The position numbers were made by a program, and so were the translations under genes. The notes beneath the pieces were generated by a model. The model was not told the DNA's origin, searched no databases, and was given only the letters and a program-made list of their open reading frames with translations. Shown here piece by piece: positions 35,720-47,250 of a stretch of DNA of 64,000 nucleotides (positions are counted from its first letter, which is position 1; every line of letters begins with the position of its first letter). The stretch lies in the NCBI RefSeq assembly GCF_030272615.1, contig NC_081406.1:219240997-219304996 (forward strand), read 5' to 3'. This stretch comes from Cryptomeria japonica (Eukaryota; Streptophyta; Pinopsida; Cupressales; Cupressaceae).

Positions 35720-36583
35720 CTCATCAAAGACCACAATAAAGGATTTCTCTATTAATTCTGCCAGTTGATGACAATCATCAACTGTCTAAGTCTCTACTAG
35801 TGGGGGTATGACTCCAAGCTGATCTCTGAGATATTCAAAGGTCTCCTTAAGCAAAGGTTTAGTGAAAATATCTGCAATCTACTCTTTAGTATTCACATAA
35901 ACCAGTTTTATCTCCTTAGCTTCAACTTTTTCCCTTAGAAAATTCAGTTTGATAGAAACATGTTTTGTTTTAGAATGTAGTACTGGATTCTTAGATATAT
36001 CAATTGCTACAGTGTTATCACAATAGATAGTAATAGGTTCCTTGCATTTTACCTTTATGTCTTTCAACATTTGCTTAAGCCATAGTACCTGTGTATAGTT
36101 AGTTGTTGCTGCAACATATTCTGATTCTGCTATTGATAAAGATGTACAACTCTATTTTTTACTCAACCAAGAAACTAGTCTATTTCCAAGAAAGAATGCT
36201 CCGCCAGTGGTTCTTTTTCTATCATCCACATCTCCTACCCAATTTGCATCTGTGTATGCACATAGTTCAAAGTTTTCATCTCTTGGATACCATAATCCAA
36301 GATTTATAGTGCCTTGTAAGTACTGGAAAATCCTTTTTACTGCTAATTCATGATTTTCTCTAGGATTACTCTAAAATCTTGAAACGATACATACTAAATT
36401 CATAATATCAGGTCTGGTTTGTGTCAAATACAATAAACCTCCTATCATAGATTTATATCTAGTCGGATTAACAAGTGTAGATTCATCCCTTCGTGATAAT
36501 TTGTCATTTGTTGGCATAGGTGTGCTTACCGGTTTAGAGTTCTCCATCCCAAATTTCTTTAGTAACTCTTTTAAGTATTTGGA
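35720..36583 (-). pseudogene. Element D RNase H, decayed
   Basis: Minus strand after RT. Segments seen include TRPDIMNLVCIVSRF (about 36400), CAYTDANWVGDVDDRKRTTGG with the first catalytic Asp (about 36230), AESEYVAATT (about 36120) and YCDNTVAIDISKNPVLHSKTKHV (about 35940-36010). The last ends near HVSIKLNFLREKV and VNTKE before a stop at 35879. Typical copia RNase H. A few stops replace Gln or Trp. Confidence 0.85.
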
Positions 36584-37270
36584 TTAACTCAAGAATATAC
36601 CTTTATCAATCTGTGAAATCTGCAATCCTAAAAAGAATTTTATTTCTCCAATCATAGACATTTCAAATTCTTGTTGCATTTTAATAGAAAATTCCTTACA
36701 TAATCCATCTTCTCCTCCAAAGATTATATCATCAACAAATACTTCTATAATCAAGATGTCATCATTAGTTATTTTGTAATATAAATTGTTGTCTGCATTT
36801 CCTTTAGTAAAACCATTCTTCAAAAGATACTTATCCAATCTTGCATACCAAGCTCTTGGAGCTTGTTTTAGTCCATACAAAGCTTTCCTTAACCTGCATA
36901 CCATATCATTGTCATCTATCAAAGAAAATCCATCAGGTTGTTCAATGTATATTTCTTCTTCAAGATCTCCATTCAAAAATGCACATTTAATGTCCATTTG
37001 ATAAACTTTGTAGTTCTTGTGTGCTACAAAAGCCAAGAATAATCTGACTGCCTCAATTCTAGCTACCGGTGCAAAGGTTTCATTGTAATCAACTCCTTTC
37101 TTCTGAGAATATCCCTTACACACTAGTCTTTCTTTATTTCTGACAACCTTACCATCTTCATTAAGTTTGTTTCTGAATACCCATTTGGTTCCAATTACAT
37201 TTTTATCTTTAGGCCAGGGAACTAATGTCCAAGTGTTATTTTTCTCAATTTGTTCTAATTCTTCTTCCAT
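36584..37270 (-). pseudogene. Element D reverse transcriptase (copia RVT_2), open over 228 codons
   Basis: An uninterrupted stretch with the full RVT_2 order: NTWTLVPWPKDKNVIGTKWVF, ERLVCKGYSQKKGVDYNETFAPVARIE, MDIKCAFLNGDLEEEIY, LRKALYGLKQAPRAWY and the catalytic FVDDIIFGG near 36720-36740. It ends at a stop where the copia consensus continues into YLKELLKKF. This is the best-kept pol segment in the window, although the element around it is dead. In the intact family it is part of one polyprotein. Confidence 0.93.
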
Positions 37271-37324
37271 AGATTTAATCCAAAATTTATCTTCACATGC
37301 CTCATTAATAGATGATGGTTCAAT

Positions 37325-38345
37325 TTAAGAAATAAGACATACCTCTTCATTTTCCAATCTTCCTCTTGTCATAACTCCTTTAAACTTGCTTCCAATTATC
37401 TGATCTTCAGAATGATTTAGTCTTACATACCGGGGTGTCTTTGTTTGTTGTTGTTCTTCAATTATTGTGGAATCCTCAGATGGTACTGGGGTAGCTGGAT
37501 CTTCATTCTGTATAGGTGGATTTAGAGTAGGTTCATTTGTCAAAATTTCTATTGCCGGTTCAGAGTCTATATACCTTGAAGTTCCTTTGAATTGTTCATC
37601 AATATTTACATTCGTACTCTCAACAATTTTCTGCAATCTCTTGCTAAAACATCTATATGTCTTACTCTTAGATTAATAACCAAGAAATATTCCTTCATCA
37701 CTTCTAGGATCAGCTTTGCCAATATACTCATCTCTTCTGATATAACATTTACTTCCAAAAATTTTGAAATACTTAAGAGTAGGAGTATTACCAAACCATA
37801 GTTCATGAGGGGTCTTACCGGTTTCACCTTTGATGTGAACTTTGTTGAATGTATAGACTGTTGTATTGACTGCTTCTCTCTAATACACATGTGGTAAATT
37901 TGCTTATGATAACATAATTCTTGCTATATCCAAGATAGTTATGTTTTTCCTTTCAACAACTCCATTCTTCTGTGGTGTCCGAGGTGCTGATAGTTGTCTT
38001 CTGATTCCATTCACTTCATAGAATGTATTAAAATCCCTAGATGTAAATTCACCTCCTTGATCTAATCTTAAACATTTGATTTTCTTACCAGTTTCATTTT
38101 CTACCATAGCTTTAAACAGTTTGAACTTTCCAAGTGCTTCTGATTTTTCTCTGAGAAAAGAAACCCAACATATTCTAGAATAATCATCAATAATTAACAT
38201 GAAATATCTATCACCTTGTAAGCTTTTAGTTCTAGCTAGACCACATAAGTCAATGTGAATCAAATCAAGAGAATTATTGGATTTTTCTGGAATACTTTTG
38301 AAACTAGCTCTAACCTATTTTCCAAATTGACATTCCTTACATACT
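37325..38345 (-). pseudogene. Element D integrase, catalytic core open
   Basis: Minus strand. 37904-38263 holds the core with all three acids: Asp in MIHIDLCGL, Asp in CLRLDQGGEF and Glu in NGVVERKN. The segment down to 37325 is the C-terminal part and linker to RT (EEQQQTKTPRYVRLNHSED) in shifted frames. A stop and frame change near 37890-37905 separate the two. Confidence 0.88.
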
Positions 38346-38350
38346 GTATT

Positions 38351-38626
38351 CTAAGGTTTGACAATTTTAGGTAGATCTCTAACTGCCTTAGTAGTACTGA
38401 TCTTTACCATGCAATCAAATTTTACATGACAGAGTCTCTTATGCCATAACCAACTTTCATCTATATGTGCAATCAAGCATGTCTTTTCAGTGTTATTCAA
38501 ATGAAAGATATTACCTCTAGTCTGATTACTGGTTGCAATTTCCAAACCAGTTCTATTCATGATTTTGCATTTTGCATTTCCAAATTGTAACTGAAATCCT
38601 TTCTCAACTAATTGACCAACACTCAA
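38351..38626 (-). pseudogene. Element D GAG-pre-integrase segment
   Basis: Minus strand, open: SVGQLVEKGFQLQF ... WLWHKRLCHVKFDCMVKIS. This is the zinc-binding HHCC-like segment before the copia integrase core (consensus LWHRRLGH; here Gly of LGH is Cys). Confidence 0.85.
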
Positions 38627-38637
38627 AAGATTATGCT

Positions 38638-39784
38638 TTAATCCTTCAACATAGTAAACATTGTCAATGTATGCTTACCATCAAGAGATATTGTACCCTT
38701 ACCTTTGATTGAACAAGCTTTGTCATCTCCAAATCTTACTAAACCTCCATTGTATTCTTGAAAGTTCAAGAATTTACCTTTGTCTCCTGTCATATGATGT
38801 GAGCATCCTAAGTCAATGATCCATTCATCCTTTACTTCAACTTTAGCTGCTAGGGCTTGTTCTACTAGTTGAGTAGTAGGTGTCGATTGATCTTCTGTTA
38901 TAACAACAAAAACCCATCCATTGTCTATCGAATCCTCATCAGAATCATTAGTCACACCTTCATCAGTGATGTAACAAGATTTGTCTTTATTCTTCTTAAA
39001 TTTGTATCTCTGATATTCAAGATTAGGCTTGTATGTTCTTCTAGCTTCTTCTCTTAGTCTAGCATGTCTATCAGGGTATCTCGAAGCCATATGACCAATC
39101 TTATTGCAGTTAAAACATTTAAAGGGTTCTTTACCTTCATACTTACTTCCAACTGGACCTTTAGGCATTTTCCTTGCAAATAGTGCTTCAAGTTCTTCAA
39201 GTTCTTCATTCTCCTTCCTACTTTCTTCAAGTTCTCTTGCATAAAAGGCTTTCCAATCAGATTTTTCAAATAATGGAGCAGATGATTTTGACGCTTTAAA
39301 GGCCAAATTTGTCTTTATAATAGCAACAGGACCAAATTCTTCAATTTCAAAAGTTGAAAGTTTCTCAATCAATGCATCCCTAGTAACTGATGTATTAGGC
39401 ATTGTTCTTAACTCATTTATAGCAATAACCTTTATTTTGTATGCCGGTGGCAATCCTCTTAAAACTTTTGAAATAATTTCATTCTCACTTAAGGTTCCTC
39501 CATGACATTTAATACCCAAAACAATTTCATTTACTCTTTCCATAAAAGCAGAAATCCTTTCATCTTCTTCCATTTTCAGATGTTCATACCTGATCCGGAA
39601 GCTTTCAAGTTTTGCAATTTTGACTATGGAATCTCCTTCATTCAGTGTTTCCAAATGATCCCAAATAGCTTTAGCAGTAGACCTATCTGATAGTCCCATG
39701 ATTTGTTGATCTGATAATGCACTCAAAAGTGCTTCTCTTGCTTTGCAATCATTTTCCTCATCTTTTGTCAAGTTAGCTGGACTA
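38638..39784 (-). pseudogene. Element D gag and protease, cut from its N-terminus by a solo LTR
   Basis: Minus strand, open from the solo LTR boundary. Gag helices (ALLSALSDQQIMGLSD, AKAIWDHLE, RISAFMERVNEIV), a zinc knuckle CFNCNKIGHMASRYPD with the last Cys replaced by Tyr, an acidic stretch and the protease start EWIIDLGCSHHMTG. The catalytic D-S-G motif reads D-L-G, so the protease would be inactive. The first 50 residues are at 53882-54031. Translation from the LTR itself is not meaningful. Confidence 0.9.
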
Positions 39785-39789
39785 GGCTG

Positions 39790-40430
39790 TGTAGGTCCCA
39801 GAGACAACTGAGAGGGGGGGGGGGGGTGAATTAGTTGTCTAATAAATTCAAACCCAAAACTTATTAACCAACTTAATGCTTAATACTGATAAATCAGTTA
39901 AGTATGCCGGTAAAGAGTGTTAACAGAAAATTGCTATACTGGTAAGAATTAATGCATGAAACATAAGCACAAAGTCATTCACAACATATGACACCAATAT
40001 TTGTATGTGGAAACCCTGTAAGGGGAAAAACCACAGTGGGAAACCTTACCCACAATTAGATGATACTACTACAGATAGTAAGTGTACAAAGAGGGGTCTG
40101 CACATGCAGAAAGACCAATAGCCTAGAGCTCACTGCTCAATCACAAATGGGAGTCACACTGACTATAGTTGGATGGTTAAATCCAATAAGAATGTACTGC
40201 ACAAAATAGCATCTTCATATGCTAGATTCAGTACCGGTGTAATGCTGATATGCTTCTGCAAAAACCTAACTTCAGCTTCGAATGATGTCTTCGTGTATAC
40301 CTCTACTTAATCTCACATATACCTTCACACAATTCTTTTTCGCATTCCACACTTGATCTTACAAATAAGATCTTACATTTATACCATACCCTAAGACCAA
40401 TTTTAGTAGGTCGGCTCTACAATATATTAC
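39790..40430 (-). repeat. Copia solo LTR, first half (interrupted by element A)
   Basis: Plus strand TGTAGGTCCCAGAGACAAC onward. With 53457-53876 (ending AAAATACCAACA) it makes one LTR of 1061 bp of the D family. Flanks are GGCTG at 39785-39789 and at 53877-53881, a perfect 5-bp target duplication inside D gag. No second LTR or internal part remains, so it is a solo LTR. A 12-base G run (39814-39825) marks the LTR end, like the C-runs in C and H. Confidence 0.92.
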
Positions 40431-42041
40431 TGTAGACACCCAAAAATGGTCAACGCTTGCGAAGTCATACTTTAACAATTGTGCATTGCCTCATTTTAGG
40501 TTTTTGCATCGCATTAACATTTCTCCTATGTCACGCACTTGATTTTTATCATTTGCGAGCATTGAGTCATTCTTCTACATCCTTTATTCATCTCGCATTC
40601 GAATTTGGTCTTGTCGATAACATTATCCAGTCATGATTTTGATCGATTTTATCCTGTCGCATCAATGTGCGTGCTTATTTGTCATCATTTTGGACATCGT
40701 CAATCCTAATTAGGGTTTTGTCCTCCTGTCAATCTTATCAACCTTATCAATTTTATCATCAATCTTATCATTTTGGACATCGTCAATCCTAATTAGGGTT
40801 TTGTCCTCTTTTCAATCTTGTCATTGTTCGATCTTGTCATTTTGCGATTGATTTGTCATCGATCGTGGTCATTTTCAGTCTTGTCGTCTTGCAAGCTATT
40901 TTGTCATCGATTCTTGTCCTTTTGTCGATCTTGTCATTTTGCGATCGATTTGTCATCGATCGTTATCTGTCTCAATTATGTCAATTTGGATCAATTTGTC
41001 ATTGTTCCTCGTCAATTGGTGCATTTATCAAATCATTTATCACATTGGTCATTTATCAATCCAAAATCAAATCAAATCGAGTCAATTATCTTTCAAGACC
41101 TAATTCGTCTTCCAGGGTTTTGTGATTTAATCATTTAACCTTGTGTGTCATTTCTTCCTCTAGGATTAAATAATTTAATTATTTATCCTAGGTCTTCATG
41201 TCGCAATTAAATGTTTCATTTGATTGGCTAATTAATTATTCCTCTTTTTGTGAATTAATTAATAAATGAAAAATTATTAATTGATTCACCTAATTTCCTA
41301 ATCTTTCATCAATTTTCCCTCTTTGTGAATTATTAATAAATGAAAAATTATTGATTAATTCACTAATTTCTAATTTTTATTAATTTCCATCAATTTCTTA
41401 ATTCCTAAATTCTTAATTCTCTAATTTCCTAATTTTCTAATTTTTAATTTCCTCCTATTTCTCTCCTAAATTTATGGAAATGACATAGAAATTTGTCATA
41501 AATCGTTATATGTTCTTGACATAGAAATTTGTCATAGAATTTGTCTTGACATAGCAATTTGTCATAGAATTTGTCATAAAATTGTCATAAATCTTTGCAT
41601 AGCAACATGTCATAATTTTGCTATTCTTGATTTGAATTTCTATTCGAATCACTATCATGCTAATTTGTTCATTTCTCCAATTTCTCTATAAATTGGATGA
41701 TCTTCATCAATCAAAGCTAATCCCTATCAGACTATCGAATTTATGCTTCTAGTACTCTTGAGCTTTTCATCAATGTCAATCTTGCTTTCAATTGTATGTG
41801 CACTTGTAGGTGAGATCCACAAATCCATTTGAAGAGGAAAGAAGAACAATGGAGCCGCATGGAAGAGGCATCCAAATCGTCATCTGGTTTGCATGATCTT
41901 TGCTTTTGAATGCTTTGTTTTTATGTCTCTATTGAGTGTGCTTAGGATTAGATCATTGCAATGTGTATTTGTGATTGAGCAAATAATGATTAATATGTCT
42001 TTATATATATTGCTTTGATGATTCCTATTTCCTATGCTACA
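40431..42041 (+). repeat. Element A 5' LTR
   Basis: TGTAGACACCCAAAAATGG to CCTATGCTACA, 1611 bp. It differs from the 3' LTR at roughly 2 percent of sites by eye, mostly transitions in the first 250 bases. TATA box CTATAAATTGG at 41695-41705 and a TTGTCAT array near 40670-41050. Confidence 0.95.
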
Positions 42042-42046
42042 TTAAA

Positions 42047-42075
42047 TGGTGAACTTGACATGAACACTAACCATC
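42047..42075 (+). promoter_or_regulatory. Element A primer-binding site (tRNA-Trp type)
   Basis: TGGTGAACTTGACATGAAC, five bases after the LTR. It matches the tRNA-Trp complement (TGGTGAACCCGACGTGAAT) with a few changes. The next bases (ACTAACCATC) still resemble the tRNA complement if five bases are deleted, so the extended match seen in F may be ancestral. Confidence 0.75.
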
Positions 42076-44103
42076 TAACCCTTTAACTGTGTTTTGGAGT
42101 GCTTTCAAGTTGATTTTGCAGGCCAAAAACCCAAAAACAGGGTCGTGCAGGGTATTCTGGAGACTTCTGCGCCTGTGTAAGACAACTTGCGCCTGTGTCA
42201 GACATTCTGTGCTTATGTAGGGGACATTCTGCACTTGTGTCAGACATTCTGCGCTTGTGTCATGACTTCTGCGTCTGTGTAAAGTCCAGAACAGAGGTAA
42301 AAAATGCAGTGTTTACTTGAAATTTGTTGTGTTTTTGCATTCTGTTTTCTGTGCTTTGGATTTTGGTACTAATTATCTATGCAGAATCTTGGCATACACA
42401 TGGCAAAGACTACAAATCAAACTACTAACATGTGTTATGCAGAATCGATAGTCAAAGACAACAAATCAAACCTCTAACTTGGGTTTTGTAGGTTGCCTTG
42501 GAGAAACAACCAAACTTTTGTGTTTGTGATATTTAATTAGGCACTTAGTGATTTCTAAATAGGTTGGAATAAACGTGTTTGTACTTTGATTGTTAAGTGT
42601 GACATTGGAGTAGGAGAGTATGCTCTCATCCTTCTTAGGGTGATCAGAAATCTAGATCGTTAATACCATGCTCATGTCTTTGATTGTGTGTCTCCTTTAG
42701 AGGGCTTGCCTTCCCGACCACTTTGCTTTTGCAAGCAAGTGATAATCGTGAGAAGGGAATGACCCAAAGTGAGTACGGCTAGAATTCCTTGGCATTCTAA
42801 CTCATTATAAAAAAATACCCGATGAGAGAAAGCTTTGAAGGAAGTGTTACATGGGAATTGTAGTTACTTGGGAAGTGATGCCCCTTGAAACTCTTTCTCA
42901 TATCAACATCTAAGTAGGGCCTCTTGGTCTAAATCGTGCTTACGTGACTATATTTGTTTGGTATCTTGATGGGCTTAATGTTTCAATCATGCTTGCATGA
43001 CATCAAGGAGTAATGCTTAACAGAAATCCTTACTACATACCTTGTTTTTAGAGGCCAAAAAACCCTTCTAGTTGCTTGAGAAGGACAAATTCGGATACTT
43101 GGAAGAGATACTAAGTTCACCATGGGGAGATTTCCATGGGGACTGATGCTTGGCTGCCCTGAGAAGTGAGTGCCGTGGAGGGGAGCCCGTGGGGTCAAGC
43201 ATCTATGTATTCTCCTTGAATCCCATAATGAGTCTACCTCTCAAGTACCTAATGTCCTTGCCTACCATAAGAAATGTGGGAATGAGCATGATTGTCTTGA
43301 GTCTAAGTTGAAATATCTTGTATTCTTTGCTTGTCAAAAGTTGAATTGTATCTCATTTCAAAAACAAGACAAATTGATTCAAAACAAGGTTAAACATAAG
43401 AGCATTTCATCCAACAAAGTTCAATACACCTTCAAACATGGTTATCAAACATTGTTCAAAGTCTTGTCTCAATATTCATGTCACTTAGATTTAGGTTCAT
43501 CCTAGGTTGCATTTTGCAAGTTCATTATTAAGTACCAAGGTTAGGTTTCACCTAAGTCATACTCCTTTGCATATGAATAAAAGTCATCCATTTGCATGTG
43601 TCCTCTTGCATTAAAGTCATATCATTGTCATACTTTGCATACCCTAGGTCTCTTCATTAAGCTTAAGTCATTATCATATCATAGCAATTGTCCTTTTGCA
43701 TATAGTGTCAAAACTAGGTCTTGTCATACTTGAGTAATCCAAATCTTTGATAAAACCCTAAGTCATTGTTAGGAAGTCTAGACCTTATCAAACCTTTTAT
43801 CCTTTTGTCATCAATATCATTTCGTCAAACCTAGCTTAGTATCCAAGCATATAGGGGAGACATTGTCATTTTGTCCTTTGTCAATTAAGTCCTTTTGTCC
43901 TTTGAGGTCTAGACATCATTTCAATTTCCTAAAGGTCTCTTTTAGATTTGCATTCATAAGTTTGTCAAAATCTTCAAAAACAACCAAAAAACATAGATTA
44001 CACTCTTGCCATAGATTGCATCTTCATATATTTAGTTTGCATTTAGTTGCATATCATACATTATCCTTGAAAAATTCCAAAAATATTGCATTTGCATAGT
44101 GAC
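42076..44103 (+). other. Element A 5' leader
   Basis: Two kb between primer site and gag-like frame. Apart from the repeat at 42165-42284 I see no gene. Frames at 43170-43505 lack motifs. Confidence 0.55.
42165..42284 (+). repeat. Six-copy 'ttctgcgcYtgtgtcagaca' repeat
   Basis: Six imperfect units of about 18-22 bases, each with a core like TGCGCCTGTGT or TGCGCTTGTGT. The core recurs in direct and inverted form near the 3' end of the element (51200-51312). Confidence 0.85.
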
Positions 44104-46959
44104 ATGTCTATTGAAACAAGGTTCCAAGAACCAATGATGCAACAAAGTTTGACGTATCAACCGACAATGCAATCGAATTTTAATCCAATGCAATCACAAT
44201 TCTATCCAACCCAAAAACAAAGCAATATTGGTCAAACTTTTCATGATGATGTAAATGTCCAAATACAAAAACTAGAGGAGAAGCTAGCTCAAGAAAATGA
44301 GATATTGGAACAAAGAGTGAAAAAAAATCAGAAGAATAGATCACAAACGTCCAAAATGTTTTGAAAATTTCAAGGTCAAAATCCAAATATCGAGCCAATT
44401 GATGTAAGATCTCTTCTTGAATGATTAGACATACCAGCTCTCCTCTCCCAAATAGAGATGATGAAACAATTTCAACATTATGTGCCTCCACAACAAGAAC
44501 AAGAAGGTGTTTACTATCAATCACATTTTCAACCAATACATCCAATGGTTCAACCAATTGTTCAACATATACAACCAATACAACCAATGGTCCAATTTCA
44601 ACAATATGTCCAACCAACTATACAATGTCCACAAATGGTTCAACCAATGGTGGAATATCAATGTCAACAACTGCCACGAGACATTCAAAAACAAAGGTTG
44701 CAACATGCACCAAGCCAAATTTTGAACATGTCAAACCAAAATGATCAACATCTTGTTCAATATCAAAACATGACAACAAACCAAAAACAAGTTCAAATTC
44801 CAGATCCAATCATGTCAAAACCTTGAAAGAAAGGTGGCTTTATTGCAAGGATCTTAAGGAAACTACCAAGTGAGTTTATTGAGGAAGATCAAGATAATAC
44901 ACTTATGTCTAGCAATGCCTCATCCTCCCACAAACAAATTGATTCTCTAGTGGCATCTATCCCTACACCTTTAGAAGTTTCCCAATAATCTTCTATGTTG
45001 TCCTCATCAAATAATACACCCAAGGATGCAATTATCCAAGAGCTATCCATAATTGATTGCCAAGATAATCCAATTTGTGATGCACATCCTTGTCATGTTT
45101 CAGAAATACAAGACCCAATGCCACCATGCACTTTATTTCCATTACCTATTTTAGAGGACCCTATTCAAAGTCCCTCTTCCTCATATTCAAGCATTGATTC
45201 CTTGCCAGAATCCATCACAAATGTTCAAAGTGCATTTCCTTCATGCCAAAGCATTGATTCCTTGTCAGAATCCCCCAGGCATATCCAAAGTCCAACCCCA
45301 TGTCAAGAGGATAATTTAGAGCATGAAGAAATGAGTCCTAAAGCAAATCAAGATCAAGATCCTGAAACCTTATCATCCCATCCAATTGTTGACCAGGACC
45401 CCATCTTCGTAGAAACTCATGATGATTCTCCTATTCTTATCCATCCTATCCAAAGTCCTATTGACATTCCACTCCCCGAGCAAGATCAAGATATTCTAGT
45501 CCATCCAATCCCAAACGATCCCATTCCATTTCATGAACACGATGTCCTTTCAAATCCCATTGACATTCCACTTCCTAAACAAGATCAAGATATCCCTTCC
45601 ATATTTTCCGATGATCCCATTAAAAGTCTAGAGCAAAGCACCTTTAAAGAGGAATCTAATGATCTTCCTCCTAGTCAAGATCAAAGTATCCTTCCAAATT
45701 CATTTCCAACACAAGACCCTATCATTCCTTCAAATCCTCCACAAGATCCATTTGTTCCTCCATCTCCTTGTCTTAATGCTCCATATACACTCCAAGGTCT
45801 CATTTCTTTTGACGATCCCATTATTTCTCCCATTCCATCTCTTGAAGAGCCTATCATTGAACCATGTCCACTACATGATCCTAATCCCCCTCATGATCCT
45901 GATACCCTTCATGATTCTAACGTGTCAGTGCAAGATGTTCATGAACCCTCGACATGCATAATGGGTTCTTCCACTTTGGTGCAATCCGATCCACTTCAAG
46001 ATCTCATTATTTCTCTCATATCATATCCATCTCATAATGGACTTGCGTCTTCTTCCCAAAGAAAAGAGTATACTATTAGTCAAAATATTGATAAAGGCAA
46101 AGGGGTAGACCTTCATAAGCAAGAACCCCTTCATATTAAAGAATATACTAATGGTCATGGCTATAGAGCTCACACTCAAGGCGTTGGTATCCCTTCAAAG
46201 TCAAAATCCAAATGTCCACCTTCCCCATCATCACTTCCATCCATTCTAGGTCCCTATATCCCTCCATGTCCTATGAAACATCAGCAAAGGCACACATCTT
46301 GGAGAACCTTCCATCCATCCCACATGCTTCCATATCATTCCCATCCACACCAACATTCATTCCCTCTTCCAAGCAATTTGAATGCCAAGCATAAAAGTCG
46401 TAAGTCTAGAAATCCACATGTATTCAAGGATCAACATGTCAAATATAATCGACATGTCAAAACAAAGAACAAAATGATCTATAAAGAAAAGGAAATATCC
46501 AAAAGGCCACAAAGGCCTACTAAGCAAAATAAAGCAAGGTCAAAATATATATGGGTTCCTAAATCCCTTGTGCAAGCAATGCACTCCAAGGAACCACAAA
46601 AGAATGAAAAATCAAAAACCATGTGGATCCCCAAGAAGCTCCTTGAAGCACAAAAAGAACAACCCAGATTGGCATCTAAAATTGTTGTTCCTCCATCCAA
46701 ACCTTCCAAGTCTATTTCTCCACCACCTTCTTCATCTATTTTGGGCCCTTATGTCCGCAAATCCCTAGCTATTCCTTCATCAAAATCTCACAATCTGAAA
46801 TCCATCTTTCCTCCATCAGTCTATCACCCCTCAAGGTGTGTGCCAATGCCGATCTTGCCAACATTTCCGTCCATTGAAGCCCAATTTTTCCCATACCCCA
46901 TCCATTATCCAATGCATATTTTCCATCCTTCCATCCCTCTAGTCCAATCCTTTGCATAA
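44104..46959 (+). pseudogene. Element A gag-like frame, Gln/Pro-rich, four internal stops
   Basis: One frame from ATG 44104 (MSIETRFQEPMMQQ) to 46959, about 950 codons, broken only by stops at 44362, 44422, 44824 and 44986. The last 654 codons (44998-46959) are fully open. The N-terminal part is Gln/Met/Pro-rich, with a short coiled coil (IQKLEEKLAQENEILEQRVK) and repeats like 'HPMVQPIVQHIQPIQPM'. The rest is a Pro/Ser/Asp-rich, presumably disordered chain (repeats of DIPLPEQDQDI) ending in a basic stretch (KHKSRKSRNPH). No zinc knuckle or enzyme motif. Called gag-like from position only. All four stops could come from single C-to-T or G-to-A changes. Confidence 0.6.
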
Positions 46960-47179
46960 ATCCTTGCCTTAGTTTCATCTCATTTTCCATGTCCTTATCC
47001 TACCAATGTCTTTGAGCATACTTTTAAAGGTCATGGTCCATTCTTTTCAAGGCTACTATCCAAATAAAAAGACGCTTGAGTCCTTCTTCCATCCCCTATC
47101 ATGTGTCCATCTTCTATTGAAAAAGTCAAAATACAAAAAAAAAAAAGTGAAAAAAATAAAGAAAAATAATTCGTCCACT

Positions 47180-47250
47180 GGTGAAAACCTGGCAAATAGG
47201 CACCTTGGGCAAGTACCGTGATGAAAACCTGGCAAACAGGCGTCATGCGT
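47180..47250 (+). other. Post-pol motif, doubled, in element A
   Basis: GTGAAAACCTGGCAAATAGG and, 38 bases on, ATGAAAACCTGGCAAACAGG. E has this motif just after the integrase end. Its presence right after the gag-like frame in A suggests pol was lost by internal deletion. Confidence 0.65.

Noticed and set aside
39785-39807. Gag start inside the solo LTR (and the similar extension at 34372-34390)
   Set aside because: The frame merely runs on into LTR sequence; real neighbours are found on the far side of the insertion.
44421-44744. Overlapping frames rich in Thr, Asn or Gln near 44480
   Set aside because: Shadows of the repetitive Gln/Pro-rich gag-like frame of A.
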